This document shows positions 38,595 to 49,232 of a stretch of DNA of 64,000 nt, piece after piece. The stretch's first letter is position 1; each line of letters starts with the position of its first letter. Source of the DNA: Chitinibacter sp. SCUT-21 (GTDB taxonomy: Bacteria; Pseudomonadota; Gammaproteobacteria; Burkholderiales; Chitinibacteraceae); assembly GCA_041874755.1 (NCBI GenBank), contig CP102611.1:1054001-1118000 (forward strand). Direction: 5' to 3'. The position numbers were made by a program, and so were the translations under genes. The notes beneath the pieces are model-generated. The model did not search any database, was not told where the DNA came from, and was given only the letters and a program-made list of their open reading frames with translations.

Positions 38595-40631
38595 TTATTT
38601 CTTTATCGCTAAAATCGTAATACTTCGAGCCGCGACTCGACAATCGCGCCCCGAGAAATCGGATTGGGTGTCCCCTGTGCTCGCAAGACGGATGTACCAA
38701 ACACCCTCTTGCAGCGCTGGCAAATGGAAATGGACTTGATGCGCGGAAGCATTCATCAGTACTAAAAATTGATTCGATAACAGCACCATCATGGCACGTC
38801 CGCCATGATCGTCCCAATCATGCGCTTGCATTGGACTAGCGGAAGGATTTAACCAAACGACATCCGTCACCCCTGCATCATTGGGTTGACTGGTCCACCA
38901 TTCATTCTGATTTAGCGCCTGACACTCGCGCCGAATAGCAATCAGCTGTGCAATATAGTCCGTTAACTCATGATCTGCTTGTGCCCAATCGAGCCAAGTG
39001 ATGGCGTTATTTTGGCAATAGGCATTGTTATTACCTTGCTGGGTATGAGCTAACTCATCCCCCGCCAACAGCATGGGGGTGCCTTGACTAAGCAATAAGG
39101 TCGCCAACATGGCTTTGCTCGCGCGTGCGCGCAGCAGGCAAATCCCATCATCACTGGAAGGACCTTCTACACCGCAATTCCAACTTAAATTGTGACCATG
39201 ACCATCGCGGTTATGTTCTTTATTGGCGTGATTGTGTTTGTGGTTGTACGACACCAAATCGCGCAGCGTAAAACCATCGTGCGCGGTGATGAAATTGAGG
39301 CTCGCCTCAGGTTTGCGGCGGCCTTTGTGGAAAGTATCGCTCGAGGCCGCAAAGCGGCGTGCAAACATGGCGCGTGTTACACCATCGTGCAGCCAGAACT
39401 TGCGCATTACATCGCGATATTGGTCGTTCCATTCGAGCCAGCCGACCGGAAAATGCCCCAGTTGATAGCCGCCAACGCCAATATCCCACGGCTCGGCAAT
39501 CAGTTTGACCGCTGATAAAACCGGATCTTGCGCAATGGCCGAAAAGAACGGCGCAAAGTGCGTAAATTTACCGTCCAGCCGCCCCAAGATCGGCGCTAAA
39601 TCAAAGCGAAAACCATCAACGTGGCATTCATTCACCCAATAGCGCAGGCTATCCATCACCATTTGCAAGACACGTGGATGGCTGATATTGAGCACATTGC
39701 CGCAGCCGGTCCAGTTTTCGTATTGCTCCGGATGCTGCGCATTGAGCACGTAGTAATTGGCGTTGTCGATTCCGCGAAACGACAGCGTCGGCCCCAAGGC
39801 GTCGCTTTCTGCGGTATGGTTAAACACCACGTCGAGAATCACCTCGATACCCGCCGCGTGCAAGGCTTTGACCATGTCGCGAAATTCGCCCAAGGGCGTC
39901 GTTCCCGCGCGGCCCGACCAATACGTCGTCTCTGGCGTGAAGAAACTGAGCGTGTTGTAGCCCCAATAGTTTTGCAGACCCAATTGCTGCAAGCGCGGCT
40001 CGTCGGAGTGCAAATGCACGGGCAGTAATTCAATCGCAGAAATGCCCAGCTTTTGGTAATGCGCAATCATCACCGGATGCGCCACAGCCGCGTAGCTGCC
40101 GCGAACCTCTGCGGGGATTTCGGGGTGCAATTGCGTTAAGCCACGCACATGCGCCTCATAGATCACCGTCGTTGCCCACGGCGTTTTTAATTGCGCATCA
40201 TCACCCCAATCATACGGCTCGGAGACAACGATTCCTTTGGGTGCGCCGAGGGTATTGTCTCGTGTATTAATCTGAGCATGATCAAGCGAGTCATACCCCA
40301 AATGGGCATCGTCAATGCGATAGTGCCCCCACACGGCTTTGGCGTACGGATCGAGCAAGATTTTATTCGGGTTAAAGCGATGGCCACGCTGCGGCGCATA
40401 CTCACCGCTCACGCGATAACCATAAATCAAGCCTGGCTGTGCATCGGGCAAATAGCCATGCCAGATGCCATGCGTACATTCGGGTAAAGCAATACGCGCT
40501 GTTTCTACGCAGCCAGTGGCGTCAAACAAGCACAACTCAACTTGGCTGGCGTTTTCACTAAACAGCGCAAAATTCACCCCATCGCCATCAAAGGTCGCAC
40601 CCAATGGATAAGGTGTCCCTGACTCGATCAT
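38595..40631 (-). CDS. glgX: glycogen debranching enzyme
   Basis: I start at ATG 40631, which overlaps the glgB stop as ATGA, instead of an upstream in-frame start; [20 protein letters not shown] is the normal N-terminus. The 678-residue protein has a CBM48 start ([20 protein letters not shown]) and a GH13 isoamylase-type barrel. Its four regions include [20 protein letters not shown] with the nucleophile Asp, AEPWDIG with the acid Glu, and FITAHDGFT. It cleaves alpha-1,6 branches left by GlgP. The ATGA overlap indicates translational coupling to glgB. Confidence 0.96.
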   Translation of the reverse strand: MIESGTPYPLGATFDGDGVNFALFSENASQVELCLFDATGCVETARIALPECTHGIWHGYLPDAQPGLIYGYRVSGEYAPQRGHRFNPNKILLDPYAKAVWGHYRIDDAHLGYDSLDHAQINTRDNTLGAPKGIVVSEPYDWGDDAQLKTPWATTVIYEAHVRGLTQLHPEIPAEVRGSYAAVAHPVMIAHYQKLGISAIELLPVHLHSDEPRLQQLGLQNYWGYNTLSFFTPETTYWSGRAGTTPLGEFRDMVKALHAAGIEVILDVVFNHTAESDALGPTLSFRGIDNANYYVLNAQHPEQYENWTGCGNVLNISHPRVLQMVMDSLRYWVNECHVDGFRFDLAPILGRLDGKFTHFAPFFSAIAQDPVLSAVKLIAEPWDIGVGGYQLGHFPVGWLEWNDQYRDVMRKFWLHDGVTRAMFARRFAASSDTFHKGRRKPEASLNFITAHDGFTLRDLVSYNHKHNHANKEHNRDGHGHNLSWNCGVEGPSSDDGICLLRARASKAMLATLLLSQGTPMLLAGDELAHTQQGNNNAYCQNNAITWLDWAQADHELTDYIAQLIAIRRECQALNQNEWWTSQPNDAGVTDVVWLNPSASPMQAHDWDDHGGRAMMVLLSNQFLVLMNASAHQVHFHLPALQEGVWYIRLASTGDTQSDFSGRDCRVAARSITILAIKK

Positions 40632-42820
40632 GCTTGCGCACTCCAGCGCAGATAAACCGTCGCCAATGGAGGTATCGTCATGCAAACCGAATCAGTTCTA
40701 CCATGCGAAGCAATACCCTCAGTAGGTAAAACTAAATTACCAGTATTGCTGCCGCCATAATATTCAGAATCAGAATTCAAGATTTCGGTATACACCCCGC
40801 CACGCGGCACGCCTAAGCGATAACCGTGGCGCGGTACTGGCGTGAAGTTACTGACGACGACGATAAAATCATCAGCATGTTCACCTTTGCGGACAAAGCT
40901 GAAAATCGAGTTATCCGCATCATCGTGGCTAATCCACTCAAAGCCACGATGATCAAAATCGATCTGGTACAACGCCGGAGAATCGCGATAGACGCGGTTC
41001 AAATCGCGTACCAAATGCTGCACGCCACGGTGCCATTGGTTATCTTGATCGTCGACCAAATGCCAATCTAGGCTGGTGTCGTGATTCCACTCGCGGCCTT
41101 GCGCAAATTCGCAACCCATAAACAGCAATTTTTTACCCGGATGCGCCCACATATACGCGTAATACGCGCGCAAATTGGCGAACTGCTGCCAGCAATCGCC
41201 GGGCATTTTGGCGAGCATCGAGCCTTTACCGTGCACCACTTCGTCGTGCGAAATCGGCAGCACAAAATTCTCGCTAAATGCGTACACCAAGCCAAAAGTC
41301 ATATGGTGATGATGGTATTTACGATGCACCGGGTCTTGCTGCATATAGCGCAGCGTGTCGTTCATCCAGCCCATATTCCATTTGTAATGAAAGCCCAAGC
41401 CGCCCATCGCGGGTGGGCGCGATACCGATGGAAAGGCCGTTGATTCTTCGGCCAGCGTAATCGCCTCAGGCCGCTCAACGCCAACGACTTCATTCATGCG
41501 GCGCATAAAGTCGATCGCTTCCAGGTTTTCGCGCCCGCCAAACTGATTTGGCACCCATTCGCCGTCTTTGCGTGAATAATCTCGATACAGCATCGACGCT
41601 ACCGCATCAACACGCAAGCCATCAATGCCGTAACGCTCAATCCAATACAGCGCATTGCCGATCAGGTAGTTGCGAACTTCATTGCGACCGAAGTTGTAAA
41701 TCAGCGTATTCCAGTCTTGATGAAAACCTTCGCGCGGATCGCTATGCTCATACAAATGCGAGCCGTCAAATTGCGCCAAGCCATGCGTATCAGTCGGGAA
41801 ATGGCCCGGCACCCAGTCCAGAATCACACCGATGCCATTCTCATGTGCCGTTTGTACCAAATGGCGGAAGTCTTCTGGGGTACCAAAGCGAGAGGTAGGT
41901 GCATAAATGCCTAGTGGCTGATACCCCCACGAACCATCAAATGGATGCTCATTGACTGGCAATAATTCAATATGGGTAAAGCCCATATATTTCACGTAAT
42001 CAATCAACTCGACCGCTAGTTCGCGGTAGCTTAACCAGCGGTTGCCTTCTTCGGGGCGGCGACGCCATGAACCCAAATGCACTTCATAGATTGAGATCGG
42101 TGCATTCAGCGCATTCGCTTGCTTGCGAGTTTGCGTGCCTTCTACCCAAGCTGGCAATTTCGCTACGCGCGACGCCGTCGCAGGGCGCATTTCGGCGGAG
42201 AAACCATAGGGGTCGGCCTTAATCTGCAAGGCGCCGTGTTGATCGATAATTTCGTACTTATACCCCTGCCCTGCTTGCACATTGGGCAAGAAGATTTCCC
42301 ACACGCCACATTCACGGCGCAGACGCATCACATGCCGGCGACCATCCCAGTAATTAAAATCGCCCACTACCGACACGCGGCGCGCATTCGGTGCCCACAC
42401 GGCAAACGCCACGCCATCAACACCATCAATCGTACGAAAATGCGTACCGAGGCGCTCGTACGGGCGCAATTGATTGCCTTCGGCCAAGAGCCATAAATCC
42501 ATATCGCCGAGCACAGGCGGAAAACGATAAGGATCTTCGATATCAACCGTTTCACCATGCCAAGTCACCCGCAAGCGATAGGCAAAATGGTTTTTGCGGC
42601 GTGGCACTGCCACGGCAAAAAAACCTCGCTCATCGAGCTTCTCGAGTTGAGCAAGCGTTTTGCCGGTTTTACTTTCAACCAATGCACATTCAGCGGCATC
42701 AGGCAGCCAAGTACGAACTTGCAAAACGCCATCGCAAAGATGCATACCTAAGAAGGAAAAAGGATCTGCGTGCTGGCCTGCACACACCGCGGCAATTTGT
42801 GCAGAATCGATTGAAATCAT
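40628..42820 (-). CDS. glgB: 1,4-alpha-glucan branching enzyme
   Basis: The protein has 730 residues, close to E. coli GlgB (728). An N-terminal CBM48-like repeat region (FSFLGMH, then [14 protein letters not shown]) and a second ([21 protein letters not shown]) precede the GH13 barrel, with [23 protein letters not shown] (nucleophile Asp), AEESTAFP (acid Glu) and [11 protein letters not shown]. It introduces alpha-1,6 branches into glycogen. It is first in the six-gene operon, and the 173-bp region upstream is shared with the divergent GH13 gene. Confidence 0.97.
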   Translation of the reverse strand: MISIDSAQIAAVCAGQHADPFSFLGMHLCDGVLQVRTWLPDAAECALVESKTGKTLAQLEKLDERGFFAVAVPRRKNHFAYRLRVTWHGETVDIEDPYRFPPVLGDMDLWLLAEGNQLRPYERLGTHFRTIDGVDGVAFAVWAPNARRVSVVGDFNYWDGRRHVMRLRRECGVWEIFLPNVQAGQGYKYEIIDQHGALQIKADPYGFSAEMRPATASRVAKLPAWVEGTQTRKQANALNAPISIYEVHLGSWRRRPEEGNRWLSYRELAVELIDYVKYMGFTHIELLPVNEHPFDGSWGYQPLGIYAPTSRFGTPEDFRHLVQTAHENGIGVILDWVPGHFPTDTHGLAQFDGSHLYEHSDPREGFHQDWNTLIYNFGRNEVRNYLIGNALYWIERYGIDGLRVDAVASMLYRDYSRKDGEWVPNQFGGRENLEAIDFMRRMNEVVGVERPEAITLAEESTAFPSVSRPPAMGGLGFHYKWNMGWMNDTLRYMQQDPVHRKYHHHHMTFGLVYAFSENFVLPISHDEVVHGKGSMLAKMPGDCWQQFANLRAYYAYMWAHPGKKLLFMGCEFAQGREWNHDTSLDWHLVDDQDNQWHRGVQHLVRDLNRVYRDSPALYQIDFDHRGFEWISHDDADNSIFSFVRKGEHADDFIVVVSNFTPVPRHGYRLGVPRGGVYTEILNSDSEYYGGSNTGNLVLPTEGIASHGRTDSVCMTIPPLATVYLRWSAQA

Positions 42821-42993
42821 TCACGCCTCAAGGTTGGAGTTGTTTTCTTGCGTAATTATTATTTATAGTCAAACCAATCAGTTTGCATTGCACAAGAATC
42901 TTATTCTCACAGCTTACTACGTTGCAAGCATTGTAGGGAAAAACCCGAATAATTCCGATAAAATTACACACATCACCAGCAAGGATATAAACC

Positions 42994-44625
42994 ATGGCAA
43001 AGAAAAACCCAGATTGGTGGCGCGGCGCCGTGATTTACCAAATCTATCCGCGCAGTTTTCAGGATAGCAATGGTGATGGAGTCGGTGATTTACCCGGCAT
43101 TTTGAGCAAAATGCCGTATTTGGCCGCACTGAAAGTCGACGCGATCTGGATTTCGCCTTTCTTTAAATCGCCAATGGCTGATTTTGGCTACGACGTCAGC
43201 GATTATCGCGATGTCGATCCTTTATTTGGCAGCTTGGATGATTTTGATGCGCTATTGAAAGCCGCGCACAAGGCCAAAATCAAAATCATCATTGATCAAG
43301 TCCTCTCGCACACATCGGAAGAGCACGCTTGGTTTAAAGAAAGTCGCTGCTCGCGCAACAACGCCAAAGCCGATTGGTACGTCTGGGCTGATCCCAAACC
43401 CGATGGCACGCCACCGAATAATTGGCTGTCGGTATTTGGTGGTAGCGCATGGCAGTGGGATAGCCGCCGTTGCCAGTATTACTTACATAATTTTTTGACC
43501 AGCCAGCCGGATCTGAACTTTCATAATAAAGAAGTACAAAAAGCCATTTTGGGCGAAGTGGAATTCTGGCTACAACGCGGCGTCAATGGCTTTCGTTTTG
43601 ACGCGTGCATTTTCCATTTTCACGATCAGCAATTGCGCAATAATCCAGCGGCCTTGGTTGCCGATACCAGTAGCGTCGCCGCGACTAATCCTTATGGCAT
43701 GCAGCAACATTTGTACGATAAATCGCAGCCGGAAAATATTAAATTTCTAAAAAAGCTGCGCAAACTATTAAATAAATACGACGCAGCCAGCGTCGGTGAA
43801 ATTGGCGACGATGACTCGCCCAGCCGCATGGCCGAATACACCGAAGGCGGCGATAAATTTCATCAAGCGTATAGCTTTGATTTACTCACCGACACCTTCA
43901 CTGCGGCGCACATCCGCAAGCAAGTCGAAACGATGGAACACAAATTTGCCCAACTCGAAAAACCGGGCTGGATGTGCTGGTCGATCGGCAATCATGATGT
44001 GCCGCGCGTCGCCACCCGTTGGGGTAAAAATGCAGGCGGAGCGCAATTTTCAAAATTGATGATCGCCTTGCAAGGCAGTTTGCGCGGCTCATTTTGCATG
44101 TATCAGGGCGATGAGCTGGGCCTAACCGAGGCCGACATCCCGTATGAGTTATTGCAAGACCCATACGGCAAAGCATTTTGGCCCGAATTTAAAGGCCGCG
44201 ATGGTTGCCGCACACCGATGGCTTGGGAAGCAGCAAAATTAAACGCCGGCTTTAGCACTGGTTCGCCATGGCTACCTATTCCGCCTGAACACGCGCGAGT
44301 CGCCGCGGACACGCAAGAAAAGCCGCGTGAATCCATTTTAAATTTCACCCGCCGCTTTTTAGCTTGGCGACGTAAACAAGACATTTTGATTCGAGGAGAT
44401 ATTCACTTTTTTGCTGCGCCAGAACCAATTTTGCTGTTCGAGCGGCAACTGAACCAAGACAAAGTGTTGGTCGCCTTTAACCTAAGCGCGCAAGCACAAA
44501 CCATCGATTTGCCCAAAGGCTGGAGCAAAATCACTGCGATGGATGGTCATGGCTTGATGGGGGGCGCGGTCAATAAAAAACAAATCGTGCTGCAGCCTTG
44601 GGGTGGCTATTTCGGGCAAAAATAA
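42994..44625 (+). CDS. GH13 alpha-glucosidase / oligo-1,6-glucosidase-like enzyme
   Basis: This 543-residue GH13 protein has no signal peptide and so is probably cytoplasmic. The start WWRGAVIYQIYPRSFQDSNG is typical of alpha-glucosidases, oligo-1,6-glucosidases and sucrose-type hydrolases. Region I is DQVLSHTSEEH, region II GFRFDACIFHF with the nucleophile Asp, region III EIGDDDSP with the acid Glu, and region IV SIGNHDVPR. It is divergent from the glycogen operon and probably trims short maltodextrins from glycogen breakdown or from import. Exact linkage specificity cannot be read. Confidence 0.9.
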   Translation: MAKKNPDWWRGAVIYQIYPRSFQDSNGDGVGDLPGILSKMPYLAALKVDAIWISPFFKSPMADFGYDVSDYRDVDPLFGSLDDFDALLKAAHKAKIKIIIDQVLSHTSEEHAWFKESRCSRNNAKADWYVWADPKPDGTPPNNWLSVFGGSAWQWDSRRCQYYLHNFLTSQPDLNFHNKEVQKAILGEVEFWLQRGVNGFRFDACIFHFHDQQLRNNPAALVADTSSVAATNPYGMQQHLYDKSQPENIKFLKKLRKLLNKYDAASVGEIGDDDSPSRMAEYTEGGDKFHQAYSFDLLTDTFTAAHIRKQVETMEHKFAQLEKPGWMCWSIGNHDVPRVATRWGKNAGGAQFSKLMIALQGSLRGSFCMYQGDELGLTEADIPYELLQDPYGKAFWPEFKGRDGCRTPMAWEAAKLNAGFSTGSPWLPIPPEHARVAADTQEKPRESILNFTRRFLAWRRKQDILIRGDIHFFAAPEPILLFERQLNQDKVLVAFNLSAQAQTIDLPKGWSKITAMDGHGLMGGAVNKKQIVLQPWGGYFGQK

Positions 44626-44637
44626 TTGCATGGCATT

Positions 44638-44664
44638 GTGGCTGCAAATTAGTTTTGCAGCCAC
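44638..44664 (+). terminator. hairpin after the GH13 gene
   Basis: GTGGCTGCAAA and TTTGCAGCCAC form a perfect 11-bp stem around five bases, 12 bp after the stop. No T-run follows; a 49-bp palindromic element begins five bases further on. Confidence 0.6.
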
Positions 44665-44668
44665 ACCA

Positions 44669-44717
44669 AGGTATATTGACGGAGCAAGCGCAATTCAATA
44701 CTTAGAGAGATATACCC
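44669..44717. repeat. 49-bp palindromic element, copy 5
   Basis: Outer arms GGTATAT and ATATACC are perfect and lie at mirror positions in 49 bp; the interior does not pair. It lies between the GH13 terminator hairpin and cysE. Confidence 0.65.
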
Positions 44718-44809
44718 ACACATAATCTCGGCCGTTCCCCAAGCCTACCAAGCCCAGCAAAAACCGAGTAAAATACTCAGTCTTTCTTGGCTCTCACAGA
44801 CTCACTACC

Positions 44810-45562
44810 ATGCTAGCCCGATTGCGTGAAAATATTCGCGTGGTTTTTGACCGCGACCCTGCCGCCCGCTCGACGCTGGAAGTGGTGACCTGTTACCCAG
44901 GTTTTCATGCGCTCACGCTACATATTTTGGCGCATGGCCTGTGGGTGCGAAATTTCAAACTGCTGGCCCGCATGGTTTCGCACATCACACGCTTTTTAAC
45001 TGGCATCGAAATTCACCCCGGCGCAACGATAGGTCGCCGTGTGTTTATCGATCACGGCATGGGCATTGTGATTGGTGAAACCGCCGAAATTGGCGACGAT
45101 TGCACGCTGTATCACGGCGTAACGCTCGGCGGTACCTCGTGGAATCACGGCAAGCGCCACCCTACTTTAGGCAAAGGCGTCATCATCGGGGCTGGCGCCA
45201 AAATTCTCGGCCCGATCACGCTGCACGACGGCGCGAAAGTTGGCTCTAACGCCGTTGTGGTGAAAGACGTTCCGGCGAACGCGACGGCGATTGGTATTCC
45301 TGCGCGCATTTTGGCGGCGCAAATCGAACAAGCGCGCGAAGAAAAAGCCGAGCAGCTCGGTTTTTCAGCTTACGGCGTTGGTGCAGATATGAACGACCCG
45401 ATGGTCAAAGCCATTCACGGCCTACTCGATCATTCGGTCACCACCGATAAACGCTTGGAAATGGTGTTGGCACGACTAGAGCAACTGGGCGTTGATTGTG
45501 CCGAAGAGCGCGCCACGGCAGATAAATTTGACCCGACTTATCTGAACAAGATTGTTGATTGA
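44810..45562 (+). CDS. cysE: serine O-acetyltransferase
   Basis: The protein has 250 residues. A helical N-terminal domain ([28 protein letters not shown]) is followed by the left-handed beta-helix of hexapeptide repeats, for example [40 protein letters not shown] and [10 protein letters not shown]. It makes O-acetylserine, the precursor of cysteine and an inducer-related metabolite for CysB. Its position directly upstream of iscR is a known arrangement in betaproteobacteria and links cysteine supply to IscS. Confidence 0.96.
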   Translation: MLARLRENIRVVFDRDPAARSTLEVVTCYPGFHALTLHILAHGLWVRNFKLLARMVSHITRFLTGIEIHPGATIGRRVFIDHGMGIVIGETAEIGDDCTLYHGVTLGGTSWNHGKRHPTLGKGVIIGAGAKILGPITLHDGAKVGSNAVVVKDVPANATAIGIPARILAAQIEQAREEKAEQLGFSAYGVGADMNDPMVKAIHGLLDHSVTTDKRLEMVLARLEQLGVDCAEERATADKFDPTYLNKIVD

Positions 45563-45620
45563 ACCCACGCAAGTTCACCCTAGCTCTATCCACTGGGATA
45601 GGCAGTACTGGCGCAGCGAG

Positions 45621-45647
45621 GCCCCCTCTCAAGGAGAGGGCGGGGGG
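45621..45647. repeat. CCCTCTC/GAGAGGG intergenic repeat
   Basis: CCCTCTC (45624-45630) and GAGAGGG (45634-45640) pair around AAG, flanked by C-rich and G-rich tracts. This style of sequence occurs as a common intergenic hairpin in many proteobacterial genomes. It lies about 60 bp after the cysE stop and may act as its terminator. Confidence 0.5.
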
Positions 45648-45747
45648 AGTGGGAATAAAACATATTGGCGGCAAAGCCCAGCCCAAGCCAGACAGACATG
45701 GCTTTGCCATGGCTTGTAAATGATGATGGTCAAGCAAAACAATCGAC

Positions 45748-45772
45748 AAACCCGACTAATTCAGTCGGGTTT
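45748..45772. promoter_or_regulatory. IscR type 1 operator, site 1
   Basis: The core CCCGACTAATTCAGTCGGG fits the published type 1 IscR site (YYGACT-R-WWW-Y-AGTCRR) at every core position; only the A/T-rich ends are AAA and TTT instead of ATA and TAT. It also folds as a hairpin with a T-run, so it can be mistaken for a terminator, but its match to the IscR motif and place before iscR make an operator more likely. Confidence 0.8.
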
Positions 45773-45797
45773 TTACTTGACCAATTTAGTCGGGCTT
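45773..45797. promoter_or_regulatory. IscR type 1 operator, site 2, overlapping the isc promoter
   Basis: TTGACCAATTTAGTCGGG keeps the YYGAC and AGTCRR halves with one core mismatch (C for T). It abuts site 1 exactly, giving two tandem 25-bp sites. TTGACC (45777-45782) is also a good -35 box; TGATAC at 45798-45803 is the best -10, though only 15 bases away. Binding of holo-IscR would cover this promoter, giving classical autorepression. Confidence 0.7.
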
Positions 45798-45837
45798 TGA
45801 TACCATTGAGCCACGTTCAAAACAGCAAGGAAATCCC

Positions 45838-46314
45838 ATGCGCTTGACCACAAAAGGCCGCTTCGCCGTGACTGCGATGCTGGATTTGGCGCTGCGCCAA
45901 GCCAATGGCCCCGTCACGCTAGCGGGGATTAGCGAGCGCCAGCATATTTCGCTGTCTTACCTTGAACAATTGTTTGGTAAGCTGCGCCGCCGTGAATTGG
46001 TTGAAAGTGTCCGTGGCCCCGGTGGCGGCTACTGTCTAGCCCGTGCCGCCTGTGAGATCACCGTCGCCGAAATCATCCAAGCGGTCGACGAGCCGATCGA
46101 CGCCACGCAATGCGGTGGCCGCGAAAATTGCCGCGATGAATCGCGCTGCATGACGCACGATTTGTGGACTGAGCTGAACTCAACCATCCACGGCTTTTTA
46201 TCTGAAGTGACCTTGGCAAGCTTAATCGAAAAACAGCAAGAAAAAGCCAAACGCTGTAGCGATACGCTCAGCATTGTCAAAGACCAACGCCATTCCTTAC
46301 TGAATGCCCATTAA
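45838..46314 (+). CDS. iscR: Fe-S cluster regulator IscR
   Basis: This 158-residue Rrf2-family regulator has the winged helix at residues 1-65 ([34 protein letters not shown]). The [2Fe-2S] ligands occur at exactly the E. coli positions, C92, C98, C104 and H107, in [17 protein letters not shown]. With its cluster IscR represses the isc operon through type 1 sites. Two such sites lie immediately upstream, so feedback control is well supported by the sequence. Confidence 0.97.
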   Translation: MRLTTKGRFAVTAMLDLALRQANGPVTLAGISERQHISLSYLEQLFGKLRRRELVESVRGPGGGYCLARAACEITVAEIIQAVDEPIDATQCGGRENCRDESRCMTHDLWTELNSTIHGFLSEVTLASLIEKQQEKAKRCSDTLSIVKDQRHSLLNAH

Positions 46315-46355
46315 TACTTGTTTCGCTATTGCCTTACGCTATTGGAGCAACGCTC

Positions 46356-47570
46356 ATGACTCAGCAAAAACCAATCTATCTTGACTACTCAGCAACGACG
46401 CCAGTCGATCCACGCGTTGCAGCCAAGATGATTCCTTACCTCACCGAGATGTTTGGCAACCCTGCCAGCCGCTCGCACCCATTCGGTTGGGAGTCAGAAG
46501 CGGCGGTTGAAGACGCGCGTGAGGAAGTGGCAAAGCTGGTCAACTGCGATCCAAAAGAAATCGTTTTCACTTCAGGCGCCACTGAGTCAATCAACTTGGC
46601 ACTCAAAGGTGCAGCTCACTTCTACCAAACTAAAGGCAAGCACATCATCACGGTAAAAACCGAGCACAAAGCCACGCTCGACACGGTGCGTGAACTTGAG
46701 CGCGAAGGTTTTGAAGCGACGTATATGGACGTGCAAGAAAATGGCTTGCTCGATCTGGAAGCGCTCAAAGCGGCGATCCGCCCAGACACGATTTTGATTT
46801 CTGTGATGTCAGTGAACAACGAAATCGGCGTGATTCAAGACATCGCCACCATTGGCGAAATCTGCCGCGAGCGTGGCATTGTATTCCACGTCGATAGCGC
46901 GCAAGCGACTGGCAAAATTGCGCTGGATTTGGCGAGCCTGAAAGTCGATTTGATGAGTTTCTCGGCGCACAAAACTTACGGTCCAAAAGGCATCGGCGCA
47001 CTGTACGTACGTCGTAAACCACGTATCCGCTTGGAAGCGCAAATGCACGGCGGCGGTCATGAGCGTGGTTTCCGCTCTGGCACTTTGGCAACGCACCAAA
47101 TCGTCGGCATGGGCGAAGCGTTCCGTATTGCAAGGGAAGATATGGTTGAAGAAAACAAACGCATCGGCGCTTTGCGCGATCGTTTGTGGAATGGCCTGAA
47201 AGAAATCGAAGAAGTGCATTTGAACGGCGATATGAACCAGCGCGTGCCGCACAATTTGAACGTGAGCTTTAACTACGTTGAAGGCGAATCGCTGATTATG
47301 GCGCTGAAAGATCTGGCGGTGTCGTCAGGTTCGGCATGTACGTCAGCGTCGCTTGAGCCATCGTACGTCTTGCGCGCCTTGGGCCGCTCGGACGAACTGG
47401 CGCACAGCTCGATCCGCTTCACAATTGGCCGCTTTACCACGGAAGCCGAAATCGATTACGCGATTGAATTGATTAAATCGAAAATCGACAAGCTGCGCGC
47501 CTTGTCTCCGTTGTGGGATATGTACAAGGAAGGTATTGATATCAGTACCATCGAATGGGCTGCCCACTAA
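46356..47570 (+). CDS. iscS: cysteine desulfurase
   Basis: I start at ATG 46356 ([18 protein letters not shown]), with GGAG nine bases upstream; the in-frame ATG at 46329 adds nine residues that do not fit. The 404-residue PLP enzyme has the Schiff-base lysine in [17 protein letters not shown] and the persulfide cysteine in [17 protein letters not shown]. It supplies sulfur to IscU and to tRNA thiolation. It is followed by an unusually long 285-bp gap that holds two large palindromes before iscU. Confidence 0.97.
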   Translation: MTQQKPIYLDYSATTPVDPRVAAKMIPYLTEMFGNPASRSHPFGWESEAAVEDAREEVAKLVNCDPKEIVFTSGATESINLALKGAAHFYQTKGKHIITVKTEHKATLDTVRELEREGFEATYMDVQENGLLDLEALKAAIRPDTILISVMSVNNEIGVIQDIATIGEICRERGIVFHVDSAQATGKIALDLASLKVDLMSFSAHKTYGPKGIGALYVRRKPRIRLEAQMHGGGHERGFRSGTLATHQIVGMGEAFRIAREDMVEENKRIGALRDRLWNGLKEIEEVHLNGDMNQRVPHNLNVSFNYVEGESLIMALKDLAVSSGSACTSASLEPSYVLRALGRSDELAHSSIRFTIGRFTTEAEIDYAIELIKSKIDKLRALSPLWDMYKEGIDISTIEWAAH

Positions 47571-47581
47571 AAATTGACTGC

Positions 47582-47667
47582 GGCTCGTGACGCCATACGG
47601 CGTTGCGAAACCGCTTGTTTACAGCAGTAAACGGCGCGGCTTCGCGCCTTGTCTGGCATCACGATCC
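47582..47667. repeat. 86-bp imperfect palindrome between iscS and iscU
   Basis: The arms begin GGCTCGTGACGCCA and end TGGCATCACGATCC, with further pairing at GCGAAACCGC and GCGGCTTCGC. The centre is perfect: GTTTAC, AGCA, GTAAAC at 47607-47622. It looks like a REP or MITE-type intergenic element and begins 12 bp after the iscS stop. Confidence 0.65.
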
Positions 47668-47750
47668 ACGCCAATTTGCATGGACTTTTGCCAAACAAAA
47701 AAACGATCCACCGCAAAAGGTGGTTTGATTCTGGAAAGAATTTAAATATT

Positions 47751-47833
47751 CAAAAGTTTTCCAGCAAGGCACTTCAGGCGCAGACAGTACACCGAGTACG
47801 GCAAGCCGAAGTAACGCAGCTGGGGAACTTTTG
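47751..47833. repeat. 83-bp element with terminal inverted repeats between iscS and iscU
   Basis: CAAAAGTTTTCCAGC and GCTGGGGAACTTTTG are 15-base ends that match at 13 positions. The interior contains GCAGACAGTACACCGAGTAC and CAAGCCGAAG, a style of sequence I associate with dispersed intergenic repeats in betaproteobacteria; I cannot confirm that here. It ends 22 bp before the iscU start. Confidence 0.6.
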
Positions 47834-47855
47834 ATTTAGCTAAGAGGCACACGAA

Positions 47856-48239
47856 ATGGCATATAGCGAACAAGTACTCGACCACTACGAAAACCCGCGC
47901 AACGTTGGCGCGTTTGAAAAAGGTGACGAAACCGTTGGCACCGGCATGGTTGGCGCGCCAGCCTGTGGCGACGTGATGAAGTTGCAGATTAAGGTTGGCG
48001 AAGACGGCTTGATCACCGACGCAAAATTTAAAACTTACGGTTGCGGCTCGGCGATTGCTTCGTCATCACTGGTGACCGAGTGGGTTAAAGGCAAAACTTT
48101 GGACGAAGCGTTGGCGATCAAAAACACCCAAATCGCCGAAGAATTGGCTTTGCCACCAGTCAAAATCCACTGCTCAATCTTGGCCGAAGACGCGATCAAA
48201 GCAGCAGTTGAAGACTACAAGCAAAAGCACAGCAAATAA
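47856..48239 (+). CDS. iscU: Fe-S cluster scaffold protein
   Basis: The protein has 127 residues. The three cluster-ligand cysteines are in PACGDVMKLQ (C37), TYGCGSAIASSS (C63) and KIHCSILAED (C106). The HscA-recognition motif LPPVK is intact just before the third cysteine. It receives sulfur from IscS and releases clusters through HscA/HscB. An AGAGG ribosome site precedes the ATG. A 49-bp palindromic element follows six bases after the stop. Confidence 0.98.
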   Translation: MAYSEQVLDHYENPRNVGAFEKGDETVGTGMVGAPACGDVMKLQIKVGEDGLITDAKFKTYGCGSAIASSSLVTEWVKGKTLDEALAIKNTQIAEELALPPVKIHCSILAEDAIKAAVEDYKQKHSK

Positions 48240-48245
48240 TTCCAA

Positions 48246-48294
48246 GGGTATTGCCCTGTAGCCATTTATAGCAAATAACTACAGAGCAATACCC
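48246..48294. repeat. 49-bp palindromic element, copy 6
   Basis: GGGTATTGCCCTGTAG and CTACAGAGCAATACCC form 16-base arms with one mismatch. The interior has CCATTTA. It lies between iscU and iscA, three bases before the iscA ribosome site, so a hairpin in the mRNA could affect iscA translation or mRNA processing. Confidence 0.9.
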
Positions 48295-48308
48295 CCAAGG
48301 AGCAAGTA

Positions 48309-48632
48309 ATGGCATTGACATTAACTGAAGCGGCAGCAAAACACGTTAGCAATTTTATCGCCAAGCGCGGCAAAGGCTTGGGCATTCGCCTGGCGGTTAA
48401 AACCTCGGGCTGTTCGGGAATGGCTTACAAGCTGGAATTTGTCGACGTTGAAAACAGCGAAGATTTGGTATTTGAAAGTTTCGGCACCAAAATTTTTACC
48501 GATGCTAAATCGCTGGCGTATTTGGATGGCACTGAGCTTGATTACACCAAAGAAGGCCTGAACGAAGGCTTTAAATTCAACAACCCGAACGTGAAAAACG
48601 AATGTGGTTGTGGCGAGAGCTTTGGCGTTTAA
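48309..48632 (+). CDS. iscA: A-type iron-sulfur carrier
   Basis: This 107-residue protein has the three conserved cysteines of A-type carriers: C35-type in [14 protein letters not shown] and the pair in NECGCGESF near the C-terminus. It carries clusters from IscU to target apoproteins. The AGGAG ribosome site follows directly on the upstream palindromic element. Confidence 0.97.
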   Translation: MALTLTEAAAKHVSNFIAKRGKGLGIRLAVKTSGCSGMAYKLEFVDVENSEDLVFESFGTKIFTDAKSLAYLDGTELDYTKEGLNEGFKFNNPNVKNECGCGESFGV

Positions 48633-48701
48633 ACGCGGTTTCGGGGCGCGCGCACCTTGCGCCCCCGCCCTTCTGTCCTCTTCATTTAGATTCCGCCGCC
48701 C

Positions 48702-49232
48702 ATGATCGATTTCAGCCAAAGCCATTTTGCCCTGTTTGGTTTACCGCAAACTTTTGCGCTCGACGCCAAAACCCTTGATACGCGTTACCGCGAGCAAGTG
48801 GCGCTGTATCATCCAGACAAATTTGCCACCGCCTCAGATGCCGAACGCCGCGCCAGCTTGCAAGCCGCAACGCACATCAACGAAGCGTATCAAACACTTA
48901 AATCAGCGCTACCGCGCGCGCGCTATTTGCTGCAACTGGCGGGCGTAGATACGCAAGAAGAAACCAATACGGCGATGCCGATGGATTTTCTGATGGCGCA
49001 AATGGAATGGCGCGAAAGCATAGCCGACGCGAAGGCAAGTAAAAATGTCGATGCGCTGGAAAACCTAGCGCGCGAAATGCGCGCCGAAATGCAGGCCCTG
49101 GAAGACAAACTCGCCGCGCAAATCGACGCGCAACAAGATTTTGCGAATGCGGCGATGAGCGTGCGAAAATTACGCTTTATGGAAAAGCTGGATCAGGAAA
49201 TCGGCGATGCGATTGAAGCTGTTTTGTATTAA
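48702..49232 (+). CDS. hscB: co-chaperone HscB
   Basis: The 176-residue protein has an N-terminal J domain with the HPD motif in LYHPDKFA. A C-terminal three-helix domain (MDFLMAQMEWRESI and the helices that follow) binds IscU. It stimulates HscA ATPase during cluster transfer. Its 3' end overlaps the next small gene by 26 bp, so the normal hscB-hscA junction is interrupted here. Confidence 0.95.
   Translation: MIDFSQSHFALFGLPQTFALDAKTLDTRYREQVALYHPDKFATASDAERRASLQAATHINEAYQTLKSALPRARYLLQLAGVDTQEETNTAMPMDFLMAQMEWRESIADAKASKNVDALENLAREMRAEMQALEDKLAAQIDAQQDFANAAMSVRKLRFMEKLDQEIGDAIEAVLY

Noticed and set aside
45748..45776. intrinsic terminator upstream of iscR
   Set aside because: Although it folds with a T-run, it matches the IscR type 1 operator core at every position and overlaps a second site.
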